Below are positions 45,173 through 54,178 of a stretch of 64,000 nucleotides of DNA, piece after piece (the first letter of the stretch is position 1; the number at the start of each line of letters is the position of its first letter). A program made the position numbers and the translations under genes. The notes beneath the pieces are model-generated. The model was not told where the DNA came from. It worked only from the letters and a program-made list of their open reading frames with translations, and did no database searches. This DNA comes from Halomonas sp. BDJS001 (GTDB lineage Bacteria > Pseudomonadota > Gammaproteobacteria > Pseudomonadales > Halomonadaceae). The stretch spans positions 2,170,001 through 2,234,000 of the forward strand of contig NZ_CP110535.1 of assembly GCF_026104355.1 (NCBI RefSeq). The letters run 5' to 3'.

Positions 45173-45189
45173 ATTAATAACGGATTAAG
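45173..45189. promoter_or_regulatory. PmrA/QseB-type direct-repeat box upstream of the MFS-like gene
   Basis: On the minus strand CTTAATCCGTTATTAAT, one base different from the box at 42232. The neighbouring sequence is also related to the region upstream of the response regulator gene. The spacer 45070-45373 otherwise holds no gene. Confidence 0.45.
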
Positions 45190-45373
45190 TCTTCTACTTA
45201 AAGCCTGTTTGGAGCGCGGCGGCAGCTGGAAAGCGTCTTTTCTGAGAGATCACCTTCGCCTTGATTGCCTTAAACGCAAATTAATCTCACCGGTAAATGC
45301 TACGACAACAGCTACTTTCGACCAAGAACTAAAGACGCCTATGTGGCGTGCTTTAACTCAGGATGCGATCTCA

Positions 45374-46810
45374 ATGAGCAGAACCACACCTACGGCGTCA
45401 CGACGCCCGCACCTACTGAAAACGCTATTCAATCTCCGCCGTGAGGAGATTGCTCCTGTGCTGATTGCAGCGCTGTTCTTCTTTTGTGTGTTGACCGCAT
45501 TGATGTTGTTACGTCCTGTACGTGATGTGCTGGGAATGGAGCGCGGTATCGAGAACATACGTTGGCTGTTTATTGGCACCGCAGTGGTAACACTGGCGGT
45601 GAATCCACTGTTCGGCTGGCTGGTCAGCCGCTTGAAGCGCCTGCAGTTTATTGGGGCGACCTACGGATTCTTCGTGCTGAGCTTGGTGGCCTTCTGGGCA
45701 ATGCTGATGTTTGCGCCCGCCGCTGTGGGACAGCGCAGCGGACAGGTGTTTTTTGTCTGGTTCAGTGTGTTCAATCTGTTCGTCACCATGGTGTTCTGGG
45801 CGTTGCTCGCGGATCGCTTCACGAGCGATCAGGGCAAACGATTCTTCGCTTTGATCTCGGTCGGCGGCACCCTCGGCGCGATTTTTGGCCCATGGCTTAC
45901 GTCTCAATTAGCTCTGCCATTAGGTACGCCCAGCCTGCTGCTTGTTGCCGGTGGCTTCTTGCTGCTCGCTCTCACTTTGGCATGGCTGCTGGTGCGTGTG
46001 GCACCCGATCAAGCCAGCGCTGACACAACCACCGTCGGATTCATTAGCGAATATGAACGTATCGGTGGCAGCGCTTGGGCAGGGCTACGTGCAGTTTTCC
46101 GTTCTCGCTATCTGACCGGTATTGCCGGTTACATCCTGCTAATGACGGTGCTCGCAACATTTATCTACTTCACCCGCCTGCAGATGGTGGCAGCAGTATC
46201 AGACAACATGGACGTGCGTGCGGAAATACTAGGCAACATCGATATGTGGACGCAGGTAGCGGTGCTGGTTCTGCAACTTACTCTGACCGGGAAAATCATC
46301 CAACGTTACGGCTTAGGTGTGGCGCTGGCGATCCTGCCGGTAGCCACCGCGCTGGGTTTTATCGGGTTGGCGATATACGGATCGTTTTTGGTGCTAATCC
46401 TACTTGAGGCCACTACGCGTGCGCTCCAACGGGGCGTTACCCGGCCAGCGCGAGAGGCGCTATTTACCGTGGTCGATCGTGAGGACAAGTACAAGGCCAA
46501 GGCCTTCGTGGATACCTTTATCTACCGTGCTGGCGATGTTGTTGGTGCTCAAACTGAAGGCGCACTTGGGCGACTGGGGCTGGCCATAGGGGGATTGGTC
46601 AGTGTGGTGGTACCTCTTGCGTTGGCTTGGGCCGCACTGGGTTTCTGGCTGGGTCGCACGCAGGCCGGTCGTGTGGCCCTGCCGCCCACTACCCCTGTGC
46701 TTTCAGGCGAGTACAGCGGCCTTGATCAGCCGATAGAGAAGAGCGTGAGCTCTTCAGTGCCAGAGACGCGAGCACGTGTTGCTCAAACTCAAGCCAAGCC
46801 GTGGCTATGA
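45374..46810 (+). CDS. MFS-like carrier (ATP/ADP-translocase-like group)
   Basis: A 478-residue membrane protein with about twelve transmembrane segments. RPVRDVLGMERGIENIRWLF and VFFVWFSVFNLFVTMVFWAL are typical of a group of MFS-like proteins related to NTP/NDP exchange carriers and often annotated only as MFS transporter. A central cytosolic segment (ATTRALQRGVTRPAREALFT, VDREDKYKAKAFVDT) is well conserved in this group. Substrate unknown. I prefer the ATG at 45374; the longer reading from 45209 starts in spacer sequence that carries the PmrA-like box and a 22-bp repeat. Confidence 0.85.
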   Translation: MSRTTPTASRRPHLLKTLFNLRREEIAPVLIAALFFFCVLTALMLLRPVRDVLGMERGIENIRWLFIGTAVVTLAVNPLFGWLVSRLKRLQFIGATYGFFVLSLVAFWAMLMFAPAAVGQRSGQVFFVWFSVFNLFVTMVFWALLADRFTSDQGKRFFALISVGGTLGAIFGPWLTSQLALPLGTPSLLLVAGGFLLLALTLAWLLVRVAPDQASADTTTVGFISEYERIGGSAWAGLRAVFRSRYLTGIAGYILLMTVLATFIYFTRLQMVAAVSDNMDVRAEILGNIDMWTQVAVLVLQLTLTGKIIQRYGLGVALAILPVATALGFIGLAIYGSFLVLILLEATTRALQRGVTRPAREALFTVVDREDKYKAKAFVDTFIYRAGDVVGAQTEGALGRLGLAIGGLVSVVVPLALAWAALGFWLGRTQAGRVALPPTTPVLSGEYSGLDQPIEKSVSSSVPETRARVAQTQAKPWL

Positions 46811-46956
46811 GAATTACACAATGAATATATCAGCACGAATTAGGGACGGCCCGCTGCTGAAGCATGATCAAAATGGCGTAGAGCGCCTCTTGCTGAGGTT
46901 GAGCAGGCGTTACTTATCTACCGATGTATACCCCTGATCTAAATGAGGAAATAAGA

Positions 46957-47967
46957 ATGTCTAATGTGTTACGAACTCGTCTCACTGTCCTTATTGTGCT
47001 GTTGATTTGTGTATTCTTCGCGGGTGGCGCGCTGGCACAGACCCAGCCCAAACCTGATTGGAGTCTGGCCGATATGCCCTCCCAGGAGGGGCGTATTTTC
47101 CTGGTTACCGGTGGAACCAGTGGCATGGGGTATGAAGACGCAAAGGCGCTCGCGGCTGCGGGAGCGCAGGTGGTGATCGCGGCGCGCAATCCCGAGCGTG
47201 GGCAGGAGGCAATTGACCAGATAAAAGAGGAGGTGCCTGACGCACAGGTGACCTTTGAACCCTTCGACCTAGCCGATCTCGCCTCGGTTCATGCCCTGGG
47301 CCAACGCCTTAGCACCTCACTTCCCCGGCTGGATGGTCTGATCAACAACGCGGCCATTATGGCCCCACCAGAACGCGGTGTATCTGCTGAGGGGTTCGAG
47401 CTGCAGTTCGCCATCAATTATGCTGGGCACTTCGTTTTGACCGCAGAGCTATTACCGCTGTTACGCAAGAGCGATTCTCCTCGGGTTGTCACCCTGTCCA
47501 GCATTGCCGCTCACTTAGGCAGTATCAATTTCGATGACCTGCAGTCCACCCAGGGCTACGAGCCGATGGCGGCCTATGCCCAGTCAAAACTGGCGGATCT
47601 AATGTTCTCTTTTGAGCTGCAGCGACGCAGCGATGCTGCAGGCTGGGGTATCCAAAGCATGGCTGCTCATCCCGGCGTTGCGGTAACTGAACTGGTTGCC
47701 CGCGGCCCCGGACTGGATAGCGAGCAGGGGCAACGGTGGGCTGCCAACCGTGAACACTACCAGACGGCGGCACAGGGGGCGTTACCAACACTGTATGCTG
47801 CTACCTCTCCCGAAGCGCAAGGGGGCACATACTACGGACCGACCGGAGAGCGTGAAGTTAGCGGTCCGCTTGGCCTAGCGACCGTTCCTCCTGCGGCCAA
47901 CGATGCTGAGGCCGCTGCCCGCCTATGGGCGATCACCGAAGAGATGACTGACACATATTATCCATAA
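46957..47967 (+). CDS. SDR-family oxidoreductase with N-terminal signal/anchor
   Basis: A 336-residue protein. The start has a signal peptide (LTVLIVLLICVFFAGGALAQ) unlike normal cytosolic SDRs. The SDR core follows: FLVTGGTSGMGYEDAKALAA, LINNAAIMAPP, TLSSIAAHLGS and the catalytic Tyr/Lys in YAQSKLADL. It looks like the retinol-dehydrogenase/WWOX-like SDR group. Either the segment is an uncleaved anchor with the enzyme on one side of the membrane, or the enzyme is exported. The paralogue at 49221 lacks the segment. Start at 46957 has GAGGA upstream. Confidence 0.87.
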   Translation: MSNVLRTRLTVLIVLLICVFFAGGALAQTQPKPDWSLADMPSQEGRIFLVTGGTSGMGYEDAKALAAAGAQVVIAARNPERGQEAIDQIKEEVPDAQVTFEPFDLADLASVHALGQRLSTSLPRLDGLINNAAIMAPPERGVSAEGFELQFAINYAGHFVLTAELLPLLRKSDSPRVVTLSSIAAHLGSINFDDLQSTQGYEPMAAYAQSKLADLMFSFELQRRSDAAGWGIQSMAAHPGVAVTELVARGPGLDSEQGQRWAANREHYQTAAQGALPTLYAATSPEAQGGTYYGPTGEREVSGPLGLATVPPAANDAEAAARLWAITEEMTDTYYP

Positions 47968-48161
47968 CGTGACCGTTAACTCATCCTCGCTATACCCATC
48001 TGCCCTTCATCCTGTTGGTTAACAATGGATTAGCGGTGACCGTTTGAAGCGTGTGATATGGCAGGGGTGAGTTGCCGATTGCCAGTCAATTTTTCCTTGT
48101 CGCCGTAGGCAATATTCCTGTGCATGCGGCGGCACTAGGTAATGTCAGCAGGAGAGTCAGT

Positions 48162-49127
48162 ATGAAACGCATTTTTTTTAGAAACAGAGCCATCGAACTG
48201 GCTGGAAATATCCATTTACCCAACGGTTTCGACGCAACCAAGAGCTATGCTGCACTCGTTCTAGCCACGCCTGGGAGTAGTGTAAAGGAGCAGGTCGGCG
48301 CGATCTACGCAATGAAGATGGCGGATCAAGGGTTTGTAACCCTTACCTTCGACCCGTCTTATCAAGGGGAAAGTGGCGGGGAGCCCCGCAATCTTGAGGA
48401 TCCATCTGTTCGCGTTGAGGACATTCGCTGCGCTGTGGATTTTCTGATGACGCTGCCTTTCATAGACGAGCTACGCGTTGGGCTGCTGGGAATTTGCGCC
48501 GGAGGTGGGTATGCGGTTAACGCTGCACTTACCGACAGGCGCTTCAAAGCGATTGGAACGGTTGTGGCTAATGATATAGGCCGGGCGTTTCGTGAGATGC
48601 AGACAAGGGATGAACTCTTCAAAACGCTGGAAGAAGTAGGCACGCAACGTACAGAGGAGGTGCGGGGTGCCGAGCTTAGGTTTGATCCCTGGATTCCTGA
48701 CAGCATGAAAGTGGCAGAGGCCGTTGGCATTACGGATCCGGAATTACTAGAAGCTGTCACATTTTACCGGGAGTCGCGCTTTCGCCACCCCAACGCCAGC
48801 AATCGTTTGCTCTTCACCAGTTACATCCACCTGCTCGGCTTTGATGCCTTTAACTTGGTACCTGAACTGTTAACGCAGCCGCTTCAAGTGATTGTTGGAG
48901 GACGCCGCGGCAACACTGGTCAATACGAGAATGGTAAATCGTTGTTTGATCTTTCACCGGCCACTGAGAAGGATTTTTTTATCGTTGAAGGGGCTAGTCA
49001 TTACGACTTGTACTACAAGTCCGATTACGTCAATCAAGCCATAGAACGGCTCACGCAGTTCTATTCGAAGCATCTGCATTCCAAGTACGACATATCGCTG
49101 ATGCCGAAAGCCTTAAACGCAAATTAA
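48162..49127 (+). CDS. Alpha/beta hydrolase (YcjY/dienelactone hydrolase-like)
   Basis: A 321-residue hydrolase. The nucleophile region is GLLGICAGGGYAVNAAL (Cys in place of the usual Ser, GxCxGG), preceded by FDPSYQGESGGEPRN, with a terminal His in EGASHYDLYYK. The group includes uncharacterised YcjY-like proteins and dienelactone hydrolases, some using cysteine. CAGGAGAG precedes the ATG at 48162. It sits between two SDR genes in the same orientation. The end of the gene contains a 22-bp sequence also present at 45267. Confidence 0.85.
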   Translation: MKRIFFRNRAIELAGNIHLPNGFDATKSYAALVLATPGSSVKEQVGAIYAMKMADQGFVTLTFDPSYQGESGGEPRNLEDPSVRVEDIRCAVDFLMTLPFIDELRVGLLGICAGGGYAVNAALTDRRFKAIGTVVANDIGRAFREMQTRDELFKTLEEVGTQRTEEVRGAELRFDPWIPDSMKVAEAVGITDPELLEAVTFYRESRFRHPNASNRLLFTSYIHLLGFDAFNLVPELLTQPLQVIVGGRRGNTGQYENGKSLFDLSPATEKDFFIVEGASHYDLYYKSDYVNQAIERLTQFYSKHLHSKYDISLMPKALNAN

Positions 49128-49220
49128 TCTCGCCATTCAATACTGCTCCATACGGCACTGCCTATGAACTGAGTTAGGCACTTCACTGATCTTACTTCTA
49201 TTTAATGCGAGGCTCGGCCC

Positions 49221-50195
49221 ATGACCAACTGGACTGCTTCTGACATTCCCCCTCAACGTGGCCGTACCGTGGTCGTTACTGGTACAGGTGGGCTTGGGTT
49301 TGAAGCCGCATTGGCGCTTGCTCGCGCTGGCGCAAACGTCATTCTTGCAGGGCGAAACGTATCGAAAGGGGCGACGGCCATTGATCGGATTCGTCACGAC
49401 GTTGCCAACGCGAATGTGTGGTTTGAGGCGTTAGATCTCGCTAATCTCGATTCCATTGCAGCATTTGGTGAACATTTACACGCCTCATTTGACAGCATCG
49501 ATCTCCTTATCAATAACGCAGGGGTTATGGCGCCCCCAGATCGGAAAATGACGGCCGATCAGTTCGAACTCCAGTTTGGCACGAACTATCTTGGCCACTT
49601 CGCTTTGACGGCTCAGCTATTGCCGCTGCTGTGCAAGGGAAATCAACCACGTGTCGTCACTCTTTCAAGCGTCGCCGCTCGTAGCGGTACAATTGACTTC
49701 GACGATTTGCAGTCCGAGCGTAGCTATAAACCAATGGTTGCCTACGGTCAGTCAAAACTGGCTTGCCTGATGTTTGCTCTCGAATTGCAACGACGCAGTG
49801 ACGCCGCAGGTTGGGGTATCCAGAGTATCGCTGCACACCCCGGTGTTTCACGCACCGACCTGTTGCCCAATGGCGCTGGTGCAAAAAGTGCCGTGGGTAT
49901 CGTCCGTCGTTACCTTTGGTTCCTGTTTCAGCCAGCAGCGCAGGGAGCGTTACCGACACTTTTTTCCGCCACGTCACCGCACGCGCAGGGTGGTGCCTAT
50001 TACGGCCCTAATAGACTGGGTGAAACCAGAGGCTATCCTTCCGCGGCAAAACTTCCTCCACAATCACTGGATATAGAGGTTGCAAGCAGGCTATGGGAGG
50101 CGTCGGAACGATTGACGGGAGTGCTGTTTTCCCTGGAGAAAGTTCAGCATTCCAGCGTCGCTGATAATCGAAGTATAAGTCTTCCCTACCACTGA
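49221..50195 (+). CDS. SDR-family oxidoreductase
   Basis: A 324-residue short-chain dehydrogenase with GRTVVVTGTGGLGFEAALAL, LLINNAGVMAPP, TLSSVAARSG and the catalytic YGQSKLACL. It is clearly related to the protein at 46957 (ELQRRSDAAGWGIQS in both, 'AAQGALPTL', YYGP) but has no signal peptide. The cofactor motif TGTGGLG is slightly short of the usual TGxxxGxG, lacking one residue. It is cytosolic; the substrate is unknown. Confidence 0.88.
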   Translation: MTNWTASDIPPQRGRTVVVTGTGGLGFEAALALARAGANVILAGRNVSKGATAIDRIRHDVANANVWFEALDLANLDSIAAFGEHLHASFDSIDLLINNAGVMAPPDRKMTADQFELQFGTNYLGHFALTAQLLPLLCKGNQPRVVTLSSVAARSGTIDFDDLQSERSYKPMVAYGQSKLACLMFALELQRRSDAAGWGIQSIAAHPGVSRTDLLPNGAGAKSAVGIVRRYLWFLFQPAAQGALPTLFSATSPHAQGGAYYGPNRLGETRGYPSAAKLPPQSLDIEVASRLWEASERLTGVLFSLEKVQHSSVADNRSISLPYH

Positions 50196-50297
50196 TCACT
50201 ACTGAAACGATAGCTGAACGCCGTACGCGAAACGTTCTATCTACCTCTGCGGTGTGAAGAGGGGCTCGCAGTAGTTTGTGACAGGAGAGCATAGCCT

Positions 50298-50989
50298 ATG
50301 AACTTCGATCCAGTTAGTACCGCTACCGCATGGCTCAGTGCCTATGGCTTGATCGCACTTTTCGCTATCACGTTTGCGGAGCGTTTCGTGCCGGTAATAC
50401 CTTCCTATGGATTACTGCTTACTGTTGGGATTGCCGCAGCGGAAGGAACTTGGTCACCGTCAATTGCCTTCCTTGTGACTGTTACGGGTAATACCTTAGG
50501 GGCCACTCTCTGCTTTTACGTTTTTAGAGGGCTTGGTGAACCACGCTCTATGAGGTTTCTCTGCAGGTTAGGGCGCCTCTTCGGCATGTCTGCTGATCGC
50601 ATCACTCAATGGATTGCATCTTTCGGCGAAACCAGACCGTACTGGCCTTTGCACTTCAACTCGTGCCTACCATCAGGCTATTCGCTCCTGCCTTTGCGGC
50701 TCTTCTACGCAGTCACTCAGGGAGTTTCCTGATGGCCTCGGCTGCTGGCATCGTAATTTGGAACGGCCTATTTATTAGCATCGGTTACTCTGCTTCCTAT
50801 TGGTCAGCTGCTGAAAATACGACGGCTCTCATCCTGGTGGCACTCGGTTTTCTGTTGTGTTTAGAAATTGTCCTGTTTTGGCTTATGCGAAGGGTATCAG
50901 GTCGGAGGAGTGTCATTAGGAGCACCAAAAGCGCGCATGCAACCGACTTGTTTCCGTCTATAACTTGCGCTCAGGAGCATCGGTTATGA
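50298..50989 (+). pseudogene. DedA-family membrane protein, one frameshift
   Basis: The first frame gives FAITFAERFVPVIPSYGLLL and RLFGMSADRITQWIASFGE, the second NQTVLAFALQLVPTIRLFAP and the C-terminal helices, together a normal DedA/SNARE-associated protein of about 230 residues. The join is at GGCGAAAACC near 50630, where one A is missing from the A-run. DedA proteins are inner-membrane undecaprenyl-phosphate or lipid flippase-like proteins. Its stop overlaps the next start (ATGA). Broken gene or sequencing error. Confidence 0.82.
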
Positions 50990-51576
50990 AGCAGTGCACG
51001 GCTACGAATGAATCATTGAGTTTTTTCTTGGCATGGGCCCGGAACCCTCTACTTGTCGCTTCCGTTATACCCTCCGGAAGCGCCCTAGCAGGACTTATCA
51101 CTTCTGAAATCTCGCACGCAACGGGGCCCGTGATAGAGCTTGGGCCGGGAACCGGGGTATTTACGCGCGCATTGATTGAACGTGGTGTTAAACAAGAGGA
51201 TCTTACGCTGATTGAATCGATGCCTGAGTTTGCGGTTGCACTCAGTATTCTCTATCCGCAGGCCCAGATACTGAGAATGGACGCCACTCGTCTTCGGATG
51301 GTCGACCTTTTTAATGGGAAGCTTGCCGGTGCGGTCATTAGCGGCCTGCCGTTACTTTCCATGTCGCCACGTAAAGTGGTCGCGGTTCTGTCGGGGGCGT
51401 TTCGTAAGATGGGGCCAGAGGGCGTGTTCTATCAGTTCACCTATGGCGCTCGATGCCCCGTTTCACAGCGGATCCAGCATCATCTTGGAATCAAAGCGGA
51501 ACGGCTAGGCCGCACGTTAGCCAATTTTCCTCCTGCGACGGTCTACCGTTTTCGTCGGATCTCTTCTATATATTAG
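50986..51576 (+). CDS. Class I SAM-dependent methyltransferase (phospholipid N-methyltransferase-like)
   Basis: A 196-residue methyltransferase with the SAM-binding motif GPVIELGPGTGVFTRALIER and conserved start WARNPLLVASVIPSGSALAG, resembling PmtA-like phospholipid methyltransferases and rRNA adenine dimethylase-like proteins. It is coupled to the DedA gene by a 4-bp overlap (ATGA), suggesting a membrane-lipid role. CAGGAG precedes the ATG. A strong terminator lies 117 bp downstream. Confidence 0.85.
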   Translation: MKQCTATNESLSFFLAWARNPLLVASVIPSGSALAGLITSEISHATGPVIELGPGTGVFTRALIERGVKQEDLTLIESMPEFAVALSILYPQAQILRMDATRLRMVDLFNGKLAGAVISGLPLLSMSPRKVVAVLSGAFRKMGPEGVFYQFTYGARCPVSQRIQHHLGIKAERLGRTLANFPPATVYRFRRISSIY

Positions 51577-51692
51577 CGATAATCGGTGCTTGGGGGGATG
51601 TTGAGTAGATATGAGTGACTACTAGTTTTAACAGTATTGTCAGCAGATGAGCTAGGTCTGTTGCTAAGGGGCACAGGTTTTTGTTATGCCGT

Positions 51693-51724
51693 CATCGGGA
51701 CTTTATAAGTCCCGATGGTTTTTT
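51693..51724 (+). terminator. Intrinsic terminator
   Basis: CATCGGGACTT, loop TAT, AAGTCCCGATG, then GGTTTTTT. Perfect 11-bp stem with T-run. It ends the rightward DedA/methyltransferase unit and, on the other strand, faces the hydrolase gene. Confidence 0.9.
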
Positions 51725-51757
51725 CACAGCCCCAAACGCAAGAGCGTGTAGGCTCGC

Positions 51758-52690
51758 TTAGTCTCTATTCAAGAAATCCATCACTACTTCATTCAGCGCT
51801 TCGGGGCACTCTTCAGGCAACCAGTGACCGCCACCAGGGATAACGATGCCTGTCACGTCGCTGGCGTAATGCCGCATCATATCAATCTGATACTGCCCCA
51901 TACCGCCATGATCTCCACCGCCAATTGCAAGTGCAGGAATAGTGACCTTTGTTTTGGCCAATTCGTTATTATCTTTTACGCCTTGATTGAGCACCCGGTA
52001 GTACTCGAAAGCGGCATTAAGGCTGTGTGGTTTGGCATATGAATGAGCATACAGGTCAAGAAGCTCCGACGTGAATACCTCCCTATTGGTAGCATGAACT
52101 TTGATAAAGTGTTCAAAGAAGATGCGCTCTTTACCCGAGACCAGCTTTTCTGCCAACTGGTGCTCTGCGGCGAAGAAACTGAAATGCCATACCAATGATT
52201 CACCTTCGGGGGTAAAAGCGGGGAACGAGTAAATGCTGTCGCCAGGGATCGGAGCCTCCATGTAGATAACACGACGAATAGCGTCCTGATGCTTCACCAG
52301 CATAGGGTAGGTATTCCAGATGCCAATATCATGGGCAACCAGATCAAACCTCTGATTACCACTGAACTGTTTGGCGAGCTTATAGAGCAGCACTGCAATA
52401 TCTGTGGCTCTATAGGAGGGTGGGACAGCCGACTGGCCCAGTCCCGGGAGGTCTGGCGCAACAACGGTGAAGCTTTTTGCTAGCACGGGCATCAGTTGGT
52501 GCCACTCAAACCAGGTTTGACCAAAACCATGCACCAGATAAACGAGTGGGCCAGATCCGCCTTTAACGTAATGGAGTTTAACGCCATCAATGGTCTGATA
52601 CCCACTAGTGAACCCCTCAGGGATCGGGAATTCATCGGCGGGAGAAGTCGATGAAGTACTTAGATAAGCATTGCTATGATGTTGGGACAC
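51758..52690 (-). CDS. Alpha/beta hydrolase, epoxide-hydrolase-like
   Basis: A 310-residue hydrolase: [20 protein letters not shown] (HGxx oxyanion motif), [12 protein letters not shown], the nucleophile Asp in [19 protein letters not shown], and a C-terminal GGGHWLPEE with the catalytic His. The Asp nucleophile is typical of epoxide hydrolases and haloalkane dehalogenases, so water attack on an epoxide or similar is likely. It stands alone, leftward, between a terminator and the MFS gene. Confidence 0.88.
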   Translation of the reverse strand: MSQHHSNAYLSTSSTSPADEFPIPEGFTSGYQTIDGVKLHYVKGGSGPLVYLVHGFGQTWFEWHQLMPVLAKSFTVVAPDLPGLGQSAVPPSYRATDIAVLLYKLAKQFSGNQRFDLVAHDIGIWNTYPMLVKHQDAIRRVIYMEAPIPGDSIYSFPAFTPEGESLVWHFSFFAAEHQLAEKLVSGKERIFFEHFIKVHATNREVFTSELLDLYAHSYAKPHSLNAAFEYYRVLNQGVKDNNELAKTKVTIPALAIGGGDHGGMGQYQIDMMRHYASDVTGIVIPGGGHWLPEECPEALNEVVMDFLNRD

Positions 52691-52780
52691 GGATTAATCC
52701 TCAATTAGTGGCATGTTGGAAGGGTCGGCGGAGAAGCCGAGGGTTACTGCTAGGTTGGTAAAAAAGGTTTAACGATTGGC

Positions 52781-54001
52781 TTAGTGACCAATAGAAGGGG
52801 TAGCTGTGGTGCGTTGCCCGGGTCGGAAACCATGTGTGCTGGCCGACCATGCGATCGCCAGTCCTACTAAGAGCAACAAGGTAAGAGCAAATGGAAATGA
52901 GCCAGCTCCCCATGTTTCCAGCAGAAAACCTCCCAATAATCCACCGCCAGCGATAGCGCTGTTCCAGGCGACTACATTCATGGAAAGTGCTACATCAGAG
53001 CCGCTACCGGCAGTGTCCGCAAGCGCCGTTTGTAGTAGCGTTGCCGCACCACCGAAGGTAATGCCCCAGATAGCGACGCCCAGGTAAACGACAAGAGGAT
53101 TCAACGTGCCCAAACCGAACACCAACGTCGTTAGGGCAAATGCTGCCAAGCTTGCCAGTACGGTTGCACGCAGAAAGCGTTCCACCAGTTTCCCGGTTAG
53201 CCAGATACCGAAGAGGGCCGCCGCACCAAACGCCAGCAAAACAAGATCAATACGATCGGTAAGTCCCGCAGGAGCCACAAAGGGTGCAATGTAGGTATAG
53301 AGAATGTTGTGAGCGAGCATCCACGCGATAACAACCGCCAGTACCGGTTTCACGCCAGGCGTCGTAAACACTTTCAGCAATGGCATACGTTCGTGAGTGG
53401 GCTGACCGGGGTAATCAGGTACTTTGGCGAGTACCCATATAATCAAGACGAGCGCCAAGGCTGACATAATCCAGAACGCCGCGCGCCAGCCAATAACGGA
53501 ACCCATAAAGGTTCCAAGAGGGACGCCCAAGGAGAGAGCAATTGGCGTTCCTACCATTGCCACTGCCAAGGCACGACCCTGCTGATGAGGCGCCACCATT
53601 CGTCTTGCGTACCCAGCAAGCAGGCTCCAGGCAAGTCCCGCCGCAACCCCGGCGAAAAAGCGAGCGGCTAGCGTTAACCAGATATTAGTGGAGAGCGCTG
53701 TAGCTGAATTGAAAATAAGAAAACCAATAATGGTTATTAATAATACGTTGCGGCGCCGCCATCCGCGGGTGGCAATTGTGAGCGGGATGGCGGCTAACAG
53801 GGATCCCAGCGCATAGGCTGTCACCATTTGACCCGCGAGTGATGGGCTAATGTCAAAGCCCTGGCTGATTTGTGGTAATAAGCCCGCTGGCATTGTTTCT
53901 GTGACAATGCAGATAAAGCCCGTCATGGCCAAGGCCAGCAGCCCAGCGAGTGGGAGTCGATCAGGTTCAGCTAATTCTGCCTGTGCGGATAAATAGCTCA
54001 C
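52781..54001 (-). CDS. MFS efflux transporter (DHA1-like)
   Basis: A 406-residue MFS protein with twelve helices. LPLAGLLALAMTGFICIVTE and ETMPAGLLPQIS are typical of sugar/drug efflux DHA1 members (AraJ/YdhP-like). The motif-A-like loop is ATRGWRRRNVLL. It diverges from a TetR gene at 54179 across a spacer holding two inverted operator copies, so it is probably an inducible exporter. Confidence 0.88.
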   Translation of the reverse strand: MSYLSAQAELAEPDRLPLAGLLALAMTGFICIVTETMPAGLLPQISQGFDISPSLAGQMVTAYALGSLLAAIPLTIATRGWRRRNVLLITIIGFLIFNSATALSTNIWLTLAARFFAGVAAGLAWSLLAGYARRMVAPHQQGRALAVAMVGTPIALSLGVPLGTFMGSVIGWRAAFWIMSALALVLIIWVLAKVPDYPGQPTHERMPLLKVFTTPGVKPVLAVVIAWMLAHNILYTYIAPFVAPAGLTDRIDLVLLAFGAAALFGIWLTGKLVERFLRATVLASLAAFALTTLVFGLGTLNPLVVYLGVAIWGITFGGAATLLQTALADTAGSGSDVALSMNVVAWNSAIAGGGLLGGFLLETWGAGSFPFALTLLLLVGLAIAWSASTHGFRPGQRTTATPSIGH

Positions 54002-54080
54002 AACAAAGATCCTTTTTAAGGGTTAAGTAATTTCTGGGCTGCGGTTCAGTGCTGCGATACCCAGCAATTTGCTACATATG

Positions 54081-54145
54081 TACTGATCGGTATAAATCTA
54101 GGTGTGTTAGGAGTGCCTTGTCAAGGATTTATATACCGAATAGTA
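54081..54145. promoter_or_regulatory. Pair of inverted operators between MFS and TetR genes
   Basis: TACTGATCGGTATA (54081-54094) and TATACCGAATAGTA (54132-54145) are inverted copies matching at 12 of 14 positions. Their position in the divergent promoter fits TetR-type control of both genes. Confidence 0.6.
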
Positions 54146-54178
54146 TATTAATTGGGTGGATAATTTAGGGAGTTCGAT

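Noticed and set aside
45209..45373. Long N-terminal extension of the MFS-like protein
   Set aside because: The extension covers a PmrA-like box and a 22-bp repeat and is hydrophilic and unlike the family; the ATG at 45374 gives a normal start.
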